Shown piece after piece: positions 23,210 through 34,485 of a stretch of DNA of 64,000 nt; within the stretch, counting starts at the first letter, position 1, and each line of letters starts with the position of its first letter. Source of the stretch: Telopea speciosissima (taxonomy: Eukaryota; Streptophyta; Magnoliopsida; Proteales; Proteaceae); assembly GCF_018873765.1 (NCBI RefSeq), contig NC_057922.1, positions 42,862,321-42,926,320 on the forward strand. The letters run 5' to 3'. Position numbers and translations under genes: made by a program. The notes beneath the pieces were generated by a model, which worked only from the letters and a program-made list of their open reading frames with translations, was not told the DNA's origin and searched no databases.

Positions 23210-25006
23210 ATTAATCTACACATGCACAAGTAAATAACCACATGCTAATTAATGACCATTGAAAATAATAAATTGAGCACTCACACATCAATGGTCTTTC
23301 ATGATTTGGGTTTCCCTCATAACCCAAAAGATGAATTGGATACCTACAACCCTTGCATGCATAACTTACCCTGTCGGGAGTCATTATACACACCATGGTA
23401 GTGTGGACTAAGCTGTCCGCCTCATGGGCTTCCAATATTTTTGGCCATCTGGGTGTCATGTCCGGATCCCGCTACGATATACACCCAAGTCATGTACTTA
23501 CCTATTGCATTAGTTAGAATCATGAAATCATGAAAGATGGCCCACTGTCGCAGTGTCCTCTCACTATCCATACCCTAACGTATCTAGATAGAGGTAAATA
23601 TAAATAAATGTGTGACAGAGGTCCTGACAATGTCCTATCGGCTTATGCGGGGTCATGTCACACACTTTCTACATTTATCTTCAATAGGAAGCCATGGACA
23701 TGTCTGCCGATTAAGACTAGTCCATATCATACATGTATTGTGAATAAAGAGGGATTAATTAACTCTCACATACATAGATAGATTTAAACAACATAATTAA
23801 TCAACATTAATTAAAAGTGATTATGGGATGACGGCATTTTTATCAGAAGCAATTAAAGAACCCTCCCAATAAAAATAAAACTAATAACTTTGGGTGCATT
23901 TTTCATGCCATGGATGCCACGCCTCGATCATCTCCTCAGCCCGATTAAGTCTTCAAAGTAGGTGACTTGCATCTCCATAAGCTTTGAGCACCACATGTGG
24001 ATCACCATCAATATGCCTTGGGAGTCCTAACTCCTCTAAACTTACAATGGAAACCTAGGAAAAATTCTATACACTTTCCTTTCCATAATAATAAAGAAAC
24101 CCCGCATGGAGAAACCAACCCACCATTTGGGCTGCCCATGGGGTGGAGTACATTTGTTTATAAAAAAGAAAGGGGGAGAGAGAGAAAGAGAGAGAAGCAT
24201 CACATCCACCCATAATCCCATGTATCACATACATAAACAATCCATCCATTTATTAGAATGACATTCCCATAATCACATCATAATATAATTTCATGCATGG
24301 GCATTAAAGCAAGTGAACCAAAAATTAAAACATGGATTCCTTCAATTATTGAACCACCACATCGCATGTGATAACATGTATCCAAGCCCATAAAATTAAA
24401 ATCGCATTTTAATTACAAGTGGGTAAAGAGGGAATCTCTTCACCCATCATCATCCTCTAAAAACAAAACAAAATAATAAAATTCTGTTTTGAAAATTCTT
24501 TTTATTTTTTATTTTTTATTTTTATTTATTTTTATTTATTTTTATTGTTAAACTGGAGGGAAAATAAGGGGGTGCATGCAGCCCACTTGTGCAAGCTGCT
24601 GGCACTCCCTGCGCAGCTCATAAGCACAAGGCCCACGGATAGCAGCCTGCAGGCCTGCAGCCCGCAAGGGGATACGCACAAGGGTAGGTTCATGGGGGAG
24701 GACGTGCGCAGAGGCTTGGCAGCGTGCGCTCCTCCCCGCATATAGAATATGATTAAAAAATTTTAAAATTAAAAATTAGTAATCACAACCTAATTGGATA
24801 CATGCTTCAATAATTGGAATAAATAAAACAAACCAAATCCATCATCACATGGGTAGGTTGTTACACTAACAACCTTATAACTACCCATGTGCACATGGGA
24901 AGGTTGTAACAACAACCATATTCTAACCACTCATGTGCCAACTTGCATCTCACTCATGATAATCATATTAACCATTAATTATCTAATATTCATGGGTGGG
25001 AAATGT
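23210..25006 (-). other. Untranslated leader of the copia element
   Basis: About 1.8 kb between the primer-binding site and gag with no long frame. It includes AT-rich runs (24490-24545) and a GC-rich patch with a CTGCAGGCCTGCAG palindrome near 24645-24660. Such leaders carry packaging and dimerisation signals in related elements; no specific signal can be assigned. Confidence 0.6.
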
Positions 25007-25019
25007 GGCTCTGATACCA
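25007..25019 (-). other. Primer-binding site (initiator Met-tRNA)
   Basis: The minus strand reads TGGTATCAGAGCC three bases inside the 5' LTR. This is the standard plant initiator-tRNA-Met binding site used to prime minus-strand DNA synthesis. Confidence 0.9.
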
Positions 25020-25022
25020 CAC

Positions 25023-26725
25023 TGTTGGCCAAACAACGGTCCAGGGATCAAACCATGATTCCCTAGGAAGACCAAGTTATTTATCTTTAGGGTTTTGCAC
25101 ACTCTGGGTTAGCCCATGATGTCCCATGGGTGCCCTATTTTAATTTTAGGGTTTTCCATGGTCGTCCATGGGAACCCTGGTGCATCCCTATTAGGGTTTC
25201 TCCTTCCCTATTGCATTCCATAAAATTAATTATCACAATAGGGACGGAGAAATTCGTCTCTAGTCCATCACATGGCAAGGGGGATCCATCCCATACTCGA
25301 ATGCGTAGCGGAAATTAATCGATTCGAGTTTCTTTCGCATCCCATAAATATTAATAATCAATGAACATAAGGAATTAATAAAGAACTGCTAACCTGGTGA
25401 ACCTCAAGTGTTGCTCCTCCAATAGACAGTGGTTCTTCCTCCAATGAGCGCTCCAAGCAAACAGATCTGAACCTCCAATGGTGCTACCAAGGTTCTACAC
25501 GCCAATCCCAGATGCCCTCAAACTCCTTAGCACAGATCTAGGGTTTCACAAACCCTAATTCTCAAACACAGGTGAGAGAAGCAAGAAGAAGAAGAGAGAT
25601 CACAAGAGAGAGAGAGAGAGAGAGAGAAATAAAAAAACGTAGGAGAGAGAGTGTCTGCTCCAAAAATGTGGAGAGCTGCTCTCTTCTGCGTTTTATGGTC
25701 CCCTATTTATAATAATAGGGTTTAATTAAATCCTAGATAGATTTAATAGAGCCCTAGTGAGAGTCGACTCTCTCTCTCTCATCGCGCCTGCTGTTTAAAC
25801 TCAAAGTGCTACGGTGAAGAAGCAGAATCTAATAGGAAAGTATTAATTAGATTCTTTATTTAATTATTAATAGATAATTACAATTAGCACCAAATCCATT
25901 AATTAAATAAAGAGTCAATTAAATTAGCAAATTCCAAATAACTCCCTATATGATAACAATTTATCATATACAACCCCCCCCACTAATCAACACCATCATT
26001 ATGGAATCTAGGGCATGTACACATGTACTGCCAAACCCCAATCCATAGTACATGTCCATATAAGAGCGTCTGTGCATCCGATCGGGTCCTGCAAAACTCG
26101 ATAAAACACTTTATTTGAAATAACTATAAATAATGTATCATTTTATGTAAAATAAATTTTGCAAAACCATTTCCAAAATGGTATCGATCCGGATTCGATC
26201 CGACCATGCACAGCAGTCTCTATCTTGATGTTCCCCAATCGGGCAGTGGAGACCGTGTTGGATAACTCCTTCACTCACAAAGTGTTCACGCATTCCCAGA
26301 ACACCGGCTTTGACTCGCTTGAGTATCAGTCATTGATGAACCAAAGAATGCGATCACACTTTGCAGTGACAGGGTTCCCTCAGGTACAGGGTGTCAGTGA
26401 CACATGTTTATCCCTTCCTACATCTGGCAGTAATACATGAGGGAATCGACAAAGTAGATTCTTCGCCAATGCACACAACAAACATGTGAGCACTTGCATT
26501 CGTACCCTGACATCACATGTCTAGGCATACCCAATGCGACGACCATATGATAAGGGTGTCCAGCCTTTGCCCTAGTCGTGACTACCATTTTAAGTATAAC
26601 TTACGGGCACATAATGCTCAAAAAGTTTATATCGCATGTGACAGTATTAAACTAAAATGTATAAATGTTCAATACAAAGGTGAACCGGACCGAACCGGGT
26701 TTGATGGACACACACTTGTCCAACA
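25023..26725 (-). repeat. 5' LTR of the copia element
   Basis: Plus-strand TGTTGGCC to CCAACA, 1,703 bp, with perfect 6-bp terminal inverted repeats (TGTTGG/CCAACA). It includes a longer GA microsatellite (25605-25626) than its partner. As the upstream LTR it would hold the promoter, reading leftward. Confidence 0.93.
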
Positions 26726-26730
26726 CTTTT

Positions 26731-27151
26731 TGGTTAGTAGGGGCCGAATAGGTGGACTTCACACTTCCCCTCCCCAAATTAGTAATTTACTCTGTTTACT
26801 GTACCTTGCATCCATGGTCGGGTGTGTATGGAAACCACTAGTTGGTTGCTGAATTATAGCATACATGTTGAAAGCTAATATGATGGTGTGTTATGGACTT
26901 TGCTGAGTAACAAATTTTATTCTAAGAGACTGTAGAGTGGCTGTCTTTGGTTATCTAAGCTTGCCATTTCAAAATGACTCACCTAGCTTTCCAATGAATT
27001 TATGCTTGAAAATAAGACAATTCTCAAAACTTTTATACTTGATACAGGGCTTAATTTTTTTTTTTTTTTTGGCTTTCTTTCCTTCCTTGGTTGGAATGTT
27101 GTTACGTTCTGTGCTTCTGTTTCTTATGATTCTTCCGCCTGAGTTGCATAG
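26731..27151 (+). promoter_or_regulatory. Upstream region of the uL18 gene, possible 5'-UTR intron
   Basis: No coding frame. A long T-run (27055-27070) and pyrimidine-rich DNA end in a candidate acceptor (ttgcatag) immediately before the ATG at 27152. An intron ending at the start codon is therefore possible, and the copia element could lie inside it or in the promoter. No TATA box is convincing. Confidence 0.35.
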
Positions 27152-27496
27152 ATGCTCATCCCTCCCGCTGTTAGACCACCAAGAGTTACAAAATTTATTA
27201 AGCCATATGTGCTGAAGATGCACTTCACAAACAAGTACGTTAATGCTCAAGTAATCCACTCACCAACAGCCACAGTAGCCTCCTCTGCAAGCTCACAGGA
27301 GAAGATACTAAGGTCAAGCATGGAATGCACCCGGGATGTTGGTGCTGCGGCAGAGATTGGGAAGATACTGGGGCAGCGCTTGCTGTTTAAGGACAATCCT
27401 GCTGTCTCTATTTTGTTGAAAAGGGAACAAAAGTACCATGGCAAGGTAAAGGCTGTGATTGATTCTTTAAGGGAAGCAGGTATAAAGCTGATTTAA
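27152..27496 (+). CDS. Ribosomal protein uL18 (L18p/L5e family), bacterial-type, probably organellar
   Basis: A 114-residue single-exon frame beginning MLIPPAVRPPRVTKFIKPYV with the uL18 fold signatures: LKMHFTNKYVNAQVIHSPT (first strands, 5S rRNA contact), a long helix with AAAEIGKILGQRL, and the C-terminal KYHGKVKAVIDSLREAGIKLI. Family members bind 5S rRNA in the large-subunit central protuberance. Length fits bacterial L18 (about 117 residues), not cytosolic uL18 (about 300). It closely resembles Arabidopsis AT5G27820 as I remember it. The start is the only Met near the family N-terminus. There is no obvious cleavable targeting sequence; the basic, proline-rich N-terminus may serve. The reading frame is intact despite the 9-kb retroelement 420 bp upstream. 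Confidence 0.93.
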   Translation: MLIPPAVRPPRVTKFIKPYVLKMHFTNKYVNAQVIHSPTATVASSASSQEKILRSSMECTRDVGAAAEIGKILGQRLLFKDNPAVSILLKREQKYHGKVKAVIDSLREAGIKLI

Positions 27497-27643
27497 ACCC
27501 AACTGACTCTCTACTCATAAGAGCACCTTCCTAGTTCTGATTTTGAGGAGCTTCATTCTCTTCATGTATTTCTTTGGGTTGCTCTCATAGGAACCTTTTC
27601 TTGATGATTTTAGATTTTCTGTTTCTGTTTGTTTGCTACCAAG

Positions 27644-27649
27644 AATAAA
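27644..27649 (+). terminator. Poly(A) signal of the uL18 gene
   Basis: AATAAA, overlapping AATAAATAAA, lies 148 bases after the stop codon, a normal 3'-UTR distance in plants. Confidence 0.6.
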
Positions 27650-27699
27650 TAAAGGACCTAGTTTCTCTCCACCCATGTATGAAGAGAGAATTTCTTGAT

Positions 27700-28353
27700 A
27701 CACCCCATCTGGAAGGTGATACTGACTCTACAAATCATTCGTGAACTTGGCAAACTATTTGATCATTCTGTGTGTTTCAAAATTATGTTATCCTCCAGGA
27801 CCTCCATTATATATATACCCAGTGTGAGCATGATTCGTTGGCCTGCAAGGATATTAGATTTGGAGGCATTGGAACGGTATATTAGGATTTTCTTATTGAC
27901 AGTTTGACACTCCTCAAGGTGTTAAATAATTTATAACCTTATTTATTTATCCTTTTAGTATAACAAACAATATTTTCAAATAAAAGAAAATATTGTTATT
28001 TTACATCTATACTTGAAAAATGTGCATGACAATGACACCTTTAATGATACAATGATATATCATTTTCAAATTATTTTTGAAAACTCTTATATAACTTAGC
28101 TAGGATTGTTTGTCAAGAAAAGAAAAGAAAGTAGAGAAAGAGAGAGAGAAACACATAAATCAATTATTGCTTCATTATGATTTTTGTCTCATTATATATG
28201 TTCCTTTCTTTTCTTGGCATTCAAACATAGCCTTAGCTTAAAGAACTTTTATGAATAAAACAAAGGGTAATTAAAAGAAGATGTCAAATTCTAAATAACT
28301 CTATAGAGGTGTCATTTAGAGTTCAACATTCCCTTTTCTATTTATGGGAACAT
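27700..28353. other. No gene recognised
   Basis: AT-rich spacer after the uL18 gene with a short purine-rich run (GAAAAGAAAAGAAAG, near 28120). Only short random frames. Confidence 0.5.
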
Positions 28354-28470
28354 GTTCTTTGTCCGAGAGCATGGCGCAGGCTAATGAGATATTGCATAGA
28401 AACATCAACAGGGGTGGCATTCCCCCCCCCCCCTCTGTCTGGGCGTAGGTCACTCTCTCGAACAAAGTTC
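28354..28470. mobile_element. Small MITE, about 117 bp
   Basis: Left end GTTCTTTGTCCGAGAGC is matched by the inverted right end CTCTCGAACAAAGTTC. The middle has a 12-base C run. Target duplications are unclear. Its ends resemble those of the elements at 15194 and 37216. Confidence 0.45.
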
Positions 28471-29202
28471 TTTTCCCTGTTTATTTTATTGGCAAGGGCT
28501 CTCATGCCTCCTGTGGGAGTCGGTATTGTCAGTAAGAGGCCCACAAGATCAAGGAGGAGAGAGATAATGATAGGAAGAGAAATAAAGTTATGTGAGACGG
28601 CGTGGGAAAGAATCCGTCAGTATTGGGGATCTTTTTCCCTTATGGTCCCACCTTGATAACCCGTCAAACTTGAACTCTATTAAAATTGACCATTTGCTAG
28701 TTGTAAGCTTTGAAGATTCATTGGTAATAAGTAGATGGCAAAAAATCAAAGTAAAAAATGTCGATGCATATGGATAAATGATTGAATTTATACTATGAAA
28801 ATTGATGTGGTTAATGTAAACCATTGTTTTCCAATTCAATGGTTGGATTTGCCAAATGATCATTGCATGTGGCATGTTAGGTGGTCAGGGCATATAGGCT
28901 TTCATGGGTGGATTGATCACAAGAAATTTTATCATTATTTAATAACCTCCAAAGTTATATTAATACAATGACATTGGGTTCTGGAAGAGTGGAAGGAAGG
29001 TTATGGAATGGTCTAAGGGCTTGTTGGAAATGTTTTATAAATTAAAGTTTCAAAATACTTTGTTTTCTTTAGAATTACTTTTGAGAATCTCTCCTCCCTC
29101 ATATCCAGGGTGCTTTTCACACATGTAATAGAGGTCCTCTATTTGCATCGAAGGTGGGATGTTTGGCATTGGCCGGATCCACATCCTCTACTTCCAGGGG
29201 TT
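28471..29202. other. No gene; outer weak extension of the inverted repeat
   Basis: No coding sequence is seen. From about 29085 (GAGAATCTCTCC) to 29202 there is weak inverted similarity to about 33102-33205, suggesting the original element ended further out than the well-matched arms. Confidence 0.35.
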
Positions 29203-29638
29203 GTACTTCCATTCTACTTCCACCACTTTTCAGTGCGTCACCTGTTCTTTATGAGCATCCAACGGGCCTGTATTGTATTAATTCAAATTTTTTTGAAAAT
29301 CTGATGAGACCCTTTTTGAAGCGGTTTAAACCCCTAAACCAAACCTACTAACCGAACCAAATTTACTCAAACCAAACCCACTTCTAATCGAACCATTTTC
29401 ACCCAAACTAAACCCATCTCCGTTTTACTCATCCGCATTTCATTTGAACGAAAAGCCCTAAAAGTTGCAGAACCTCTCCATCGCTCCATCGCTCAATGTT
29501 GTTCATATGCATCTTGTCTATGGCACCGTCTCAGACTATTGAAAACCCAAAGAGATGATGATGATTCAAGCTCTGTAGAGCCTCTTCCATTTCTCCACAG
29601 CCTCGTTCCTTCTCCTCTTCTTCCGAAAAATCAGTGTT
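29203..29638 (+). repeat. Left arm of a long inverted repeat
   Basis: 436 bp closely matching the reverse complement of 32676-33101, from GTACTTCCATTCTACTTCC at the outer edge to CTTCCGAAAAATCAGTGTT at the inner edge. Differences are scattered substitutions and small indels. Both arms encode, toward the outside, the same short frame (EEEEKERGCGEMEEALQSL then NHHHLFGFSIV stop). Confidence 0.92.
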
Positions 29639-29887
29639 GTGGATGTCCCAAGTGTTGGTTAGATGTATGAATGATTTTCTTTCCAATAGCTTTTCCCAGC
29701 TTATGTAATATCTCTTCCAATTGACCACTTCATATCCAACAGATAAAATGTTCTCCTTCATACTTGACTTTAAGAGTCCTTCGGCTCCATTAGCTCTAAT
29801 ACAACAGAACGCGCTTGCTGATATTGTGAATGGACAGCAGCTGTTCAGGACAACCCTAATCAATATGATCGAAGGATTTGGATTCAC
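29531..29887 (-). pseudogene. Unrecognised open frame crossing the left arm
   Basis: A 118-codon frame on the minus strand: the N-terminal 80 residues lie in the spacer (includes ILIRVVLNSCCPFTISAS and VGYEVVNWKRYYISWEKLL) and the last 35 in the inverted-repeat arm. No family is recognised. The composition is more protein-like than its neighbours, so it may be a captured host fragment or an element-encoded peptide. There is no intact matching N-terminal part beside the right arm. Confidence 0.3.
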
Positions 29888-31506
29888 TGTTGCGGTGTCA
29901 ATTTTTTTTTGTTAAAGCCTTCTGGCTGGTGTTTTATAAATCTAATCTTGGTGTTCTAGTCAGCTTGTAGCTGATGAAATTCTTTTTCAAGCTCTCTGGT
30001 GTAGATCCATATCTTCAAAAGTAGCCGCTAAAATTTGCTCTTGTTAGGAAATTAAAGAGTTCCATTCACTGCTGGACTCTGGGCTGTGGAGGAAGCTTAA
30101 TTAACCCGGTCTACACTACACTGCAAAGAGCTTCGTCCCCTTCCCTTCCTTCTCCAACACTAAAAACCAAAAATGGGTTGTTTGATTGTCATTTTCTCAG
30201 CCACAATCAAGTGTGCTCTGTTTCTCCTCTGCACCCAATTGATATTGTGGATTTGTGGCAGTAAATTAAGTTCAAAACCACTAACTGAAAAGGAGAATTT
30301 TTCTATATGGAGAATATATATATCTTCTCTAATCCTAAGAATACTGCAATAACATCTATTGACCCTTGTCCTTCAACATAGTTTAATGGTGTATTATGGG
30401 TTTGGTTTGCTTAAAATCAAAGAAAACCATTGCTTAAGTCTTGTCCACTCCAAAAGCCAAGGAAAGGAAAGAGCTGAACACTGAAGTCTTGACAAGTCTT
30501 TTCTTCTAGTACTGCAGTTGGAGAAAAAAGACATACTACAAAGACACAGCTTTATACCAGCATGTAATTGTGATTCAAGTAACTTTCTTGCTATGAGCCT
30601 TACCATGTGTGATCCTCACAAGGGATTTCAGAGTGGGCCTAGGTCATGGTAAATATTTTCAAGTATCCACCATGGCTCTCTGCAACTCGAGATCCTAATC
30701 TCTTTTCACAACGCCCTCTTCTCCTTCACTTCCAAATCTCCTCTTCTTACAGTGACCCTCACCAGTCAACACTACTGTAAATATTGTGGTTGAAAGTAAA
30801 TAAAATCTTGATTATGAGTCCACAAAGCTTGATTTATAAACACAAACGACCTTGATTAATAATCTTGAACAGACTTATTCACCAGATAGTGGTTAAGAGA
30901 ACTGAATACTGGCTTGAATCTAACAAAATTTTGTATGTAGATAGTAAAATAAAAAAAGAATACAAATCAGAGTCAGCAACTAACTGATCGAGCCTATGAT
31001 AACTGAGTTTTCAAATAGAGCAAGGAAAGTGGGTTGTATACAGATAGATTATCATTTCAAGATCTCCACTTCTATGTTTGATATAGAATATCATTTCAAG
31101 ATCTTCACTCCTGTATTTGATACTTGCAGGGTGGTGAATGTGAAAATTGAACATTGAGAAATTCTCTCTTATTGACTTTATATTACCAATCATCATTGCT
31201 TGAGGAGGAAGGAAAAAAAGATGAAAAGAAAATTCCCTCTTCAGGAATGAGCATGGAAAAGCAGGGATAGAGACAGCAACAAGAGCATATTATTCCTAAC
31301 ACTTGGAATTCCAAGATTTTGACCCACCCAATTACTAATTCACTCAAGCCCCTTAATAGAACAGCAAGGATAGATACAAGAACAAGAGCATATTATTCCC
31401 AACATTTTGTTGTTTGAAATAACTAAGAAATAAAAGGGAAGTAAAAAAAAAAAGGACAAAATTGAGCAGAGAATGAACAAAACCCAACTTCACAAGCTGC
31501 AATCCT

Positions 31507-31582
31507 TGAGACCTGATGGATTCGAACCATCATAACCTAGGAAATAATTCCTAGGTGCTCTTCCATTTTGAGCTAAGGCCTC
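31507..31582 (-). tRNA. tRNA-like sequence with abnormal anticodon arm (pseudo-tRNA or SINE head)
   Basis: On the minus strand a 7-bp acceptor stem (GAGGCCT with AGGTCTC), a D stem (GCTC/GAGC) and a T arm (GATGG TTCGAAT CCATC) fold as in a tRNA. The A-box (TAGCTCAAAATGG) and B-box (GGTTCGAATCC) of a Pol III promoter are present. A TTTT terminator follows about 25 bases on (31479-31482). The anticodon arm is a 20-base palindrome (CCTAGGAATTATTTCCTAGG), three bases longer than normal, pairing over 8 bp with a 4-base loop. No anticodon can be assigned, so decoding is unlikely. Confidence 0.5.
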
Positions 31583-32675
31583 AACCTATAAAAAAATGAA
31601 GAATTTAAAAAACTGCATAGATCTCATGCTTCCACCGGAGTCACCCTATCCTCCATCATTATAGACTAGGCTAAACCATCCTTGTCAACAAGTTAATTTT
31701 ATTCTAGCCATCCCAGCTGCTTATTCAGTTTAGGAACACAACTTTTCAAACTGGTTGATAACTGAATTGATTTTAGTAGCATAATCACAATGCCACACCC
31801 TTGGCTTAGAAATACAAACTCTCCACTATTGACAACAACCTAACAGAACAGTATTCCCCAACTGTCCAAATTCAGAAGCAATTCCAACATTTTTTAAGCC
31901 ATTACCTGTTTTGATTTATAATATCAACCCAAACACATGTGCTCAATGATGTTCAAAAATCGTATGAAAATACTGCTCAAAACAGTAGCCATAAACAATT
32001 AGGGATCCGTGGCAAATAAAGGTTGTTGGCCTTTGAACTCTATTGAAGTCTTCGTTATTTGACATATTAAAAAGCTCTCAAGTTGAGGAAGCAGGGGGAG
32101 GGGGGGGAAGTCAACAAATAAAAGAGATGACTGAAGCTCTCTTAGGATTTTCTAATTGGCATGATTAGGATTAAAAACATTGGAAAGAGAAGGTGCTGCA
32201 TCAGTGAATCAAGAATTTTTATTAACCTATCATATGGTTAATTGGGAGCTACAGAGGTCCACCGAAACCCTAGAAAACGTTCTTCTCGATAGTCACCGTG
32301 AGAATAATTTTGGTATCCTAATTGAATCTCTTACAACAGTACCAATGAAAACAAATACATCTAATTAATAAAAGGCGAAAGGTTATAGCCAAAAAAAATC
32401 ATCTTGAGCATCAGAAGCCTAGAAATAGCAATTAAAAGAGTTGTACAGAAACCAATAATCCCGTACCCTTCCCTTGAAGAATCAATAAACCAGTCAGAAT
32501 ATAAATTGATGAAATTTTCAATTGAAGACTATCACTGTAATCATGGAGGAGACATTTTCTAGAACAACCACGAGCATCTGATTAGAAACCCCCAAGTTTG
32601 AATGAGAATTACATTTTTGACGAGTCCAGCAGCTTGCAGCAGGAAGAAGCTGAGCTCTGAGTTTGAAGCCCGATT

Positions 32676-33101
32676 AACACTGATTTTTCGGAAGAAGAGG
32701 AGAAGGAACGAGGCTGTGGAGAAATGGAAGAGGCTCTACAGAGCTTGAATCATCATCATCTCTTTGGGTTTTCAATAGTCTGAGACGGTGCCATAGACAA
32801 GATGCATATGAACAACATTGAGCGATGGAGAGGTTCTGCAACTTTTAGGGCTTTTCGTTCAAATGAAATGGGGATGAGTGAAATGGAGATGGGTTTAGTT
32901 TGGGTGAAAATGGTTCGATTAGAAGTGGGTTTGGTTTGAATGAAATTTGGTTCGATTAGTGGGTTTGGTTTAACAGATTAAACCGCTTTTAAGAGGGTAT
33001 CATCAGATTTTCAAACAAAATTGAATTAATACAATACTGGCCGTTGGATGCTTATAAGACAGGTGGCGCACTGAGAAGTGGTGGAAGTAGGATGGAAGTA
33101 C
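32676..33101 (-). repeat. Right arm of a long inverted repeat
   Basis: 426 bp, the inverted partner of 29203-29638. The inner edge starts AACACTGATTTTTCGG; the outer edge ends GGATGGAAGTAC. Confidence 0.92.
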
Positions 33102-33703
33102 TTCCATTTAGAAAAGGGGCTTCCAAGAAGTTCTTTTCTATAAATGGAAGTCCTCCTAGGCCTTTCACTGGACATGTGGAAGTGATATTCTCTCTCTCAA
33201 GCTTTCTTTTTGTCTATGTTTGTTCAAACAACTACACATTGGTTTTCTTTTTTTCATCCCCTATTCCTCTCTTCTCCATTTTCGATTTAAACGATTTGAT
33301 TCGATTTTGATAAACGATTTCGATTTGATTTTAACACCCTTAATAACTAACATAGTTGGTGGTACCCTTGTTAGAAGGTAGTAGAGCTTATGGGATCGGC
33401 TCTCCTGCTTCATCGAAGGAAGGGGATTGCGGGTTATGGGGGGTAGTGGTCGAATATAATATATCGTGAAGCCATCCAAAAAAAAGTTTTATTTTTATAT
33501 TGTTTTTTCAGTATAAGTTTTATGAATTGACTCATTTATAAAATATTTAGAGGAAATTGCTTAGATCTACAAGATAAGAAAATTAATTACGAAAAATAAA
33601 ATTAATTTTTTTTTACACTCACTAGCCCTTGGATAGGAATCTTCATCCTTCAAAGTAATGGACTTGATCACACGAATGGATAAAAATGAATTGACACATT
33701 TTT

Positions 33704-33875
33704 TTTTCGTTTGGAGAAAGAAGGTTGCTTGGTAGCGCTCCCTACACCTAGACACATGGGGTGTTGAAATGACCACCCCACCCCTCGTATTGGATGTTCG
33801 GACATGTACTCTCATTGGTCCCGTAATGATGCAAGGCTATGCGACCAAGTAGCTTCCTCTCTTCATTTTTTTGGA
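33704..33875. mobile_element. Probable MITE, about 170 bp
   Basis: The left end (GAGAAAGAAGGTTGCTTGGTAGC) is mirrored imperfectly by GCGACCAAGTAGCTTCCTCTCTTC at the right. The centre has an ATGACCACCCCACCCC motif like those in other MITEs of this window (37216, 56683). No clear target duplication. Confidence 0.4.
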
Positions 33876-34074
33876 AGAGGAACTTGGCGTATTGGTCTCA
33901 TCTGACTGCCTTCTTACTAGATCATTGACCTCTTTGTGAATTGTTTGTGCAAGTGTTGAATTGCAGATTATTTAAACGGAATCGGGAGTTGATTCGAATT
34001 GGAATTGAACCATTAAATCTGAAAACCTAATGATCTAGTCATCAAAACCTTAGAATAGATCAGATTCGAGATCG

Positions 34075-34485
34075 GTCACAATCGATTTCAATCCAGATTG
34101 GCCAATTCAACTGATCTGATTTCTGGTTTTTTCTAACAGAGTCCCTCTTCACCTCTCCCCCAAAAGAGAGAGTGACCGAGTCAGACAGCTGGATGAGAGA
34201 CAGAGAAAACAATGGACTGAGATGGGACGGTACAACCACCACTAAAGCCTCAATTTCCCCATAAAATGGGAATGGGTAGGGACGGAGGGAACAAAAGTTC
34301 AAAACTTAAGATTGATGGCCATGATATCGATAGTTTGGACTTTCCATCAAGTGAACAGTATTTTACTTTCCTTTACTTTACTTTCCTTTCCTTCGATCAA
34401 AGGGGAAAGTTCTTCTCCGTCAGAACCATTCAGGAATCAGATCAATTGAATCGATCGATTTGGATTGAAACTAATTGAGCCTAAT
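34075..34485. mobile_element. Probable inverted-repeat element, about 410 bp
   Basis: Left TTTCAATCCAGATTGG and TCAACTGATCTGATTTCTG are mirrored by CAGGAATCAGATCAATTGA and TTTGGATTGAAACTAATTG on the right. The arms are decayed and the borders approximate. Confidence 0.35.

Larger units (their letters stand above)
17528..26730 (-). mobile_element. Full-length, inactivated Ty1/copia LTR retrotransposon
   Basis: The element spans 17533-26725 (9,193 bp), transcribed on the minus strand, with target duplication CTTTT at 17528-17532 and 26726-26730. Gene order from right to left is gag, protease, integrase, RT, RNase H, which is the copia order. The primer-binding site (complement of initiator Met-tRNA 3' end) abuts the 5' LTR. 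A 1.8-kb leader separates it from gag, and the LTRs are about 1.7 kb. The long LTR and leader resemble the Angela group; that placement is inference. Stops and frameshifts disable the polyprotein. Confidence 0.95.
29203..33101. mobile_element. Element with long terminal inverted repeats and 3-kb spacer
   Basis: Arms of 436 and 426 bp bracket 3,037 bp (29639-32675). Long terminal inverted repeats around non-coding or captured DNA are a feature of Mutator-like and Foldback elements. No 9-bp target duplication is seen at the well-matched edges, and no transposase is present. An alternative is two inverted insertions of one shorter repeat. The spacer has a 40-bp tandem pair (31050-31125) and a tRNA-like sequence. 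Confidence 0.55.

Noticed and set aside
26159-26852. Two plus-strand frames of about 93 and 111 codons
   Set aside because: They lie in the copia 5' LTR, opposite to its sense, and the partner LTR does not keep them open.
28309-28656. 115-codon plus-strand frame
   Set aside because: Crosses a MITE with a 12-base C run; no family resemblance.
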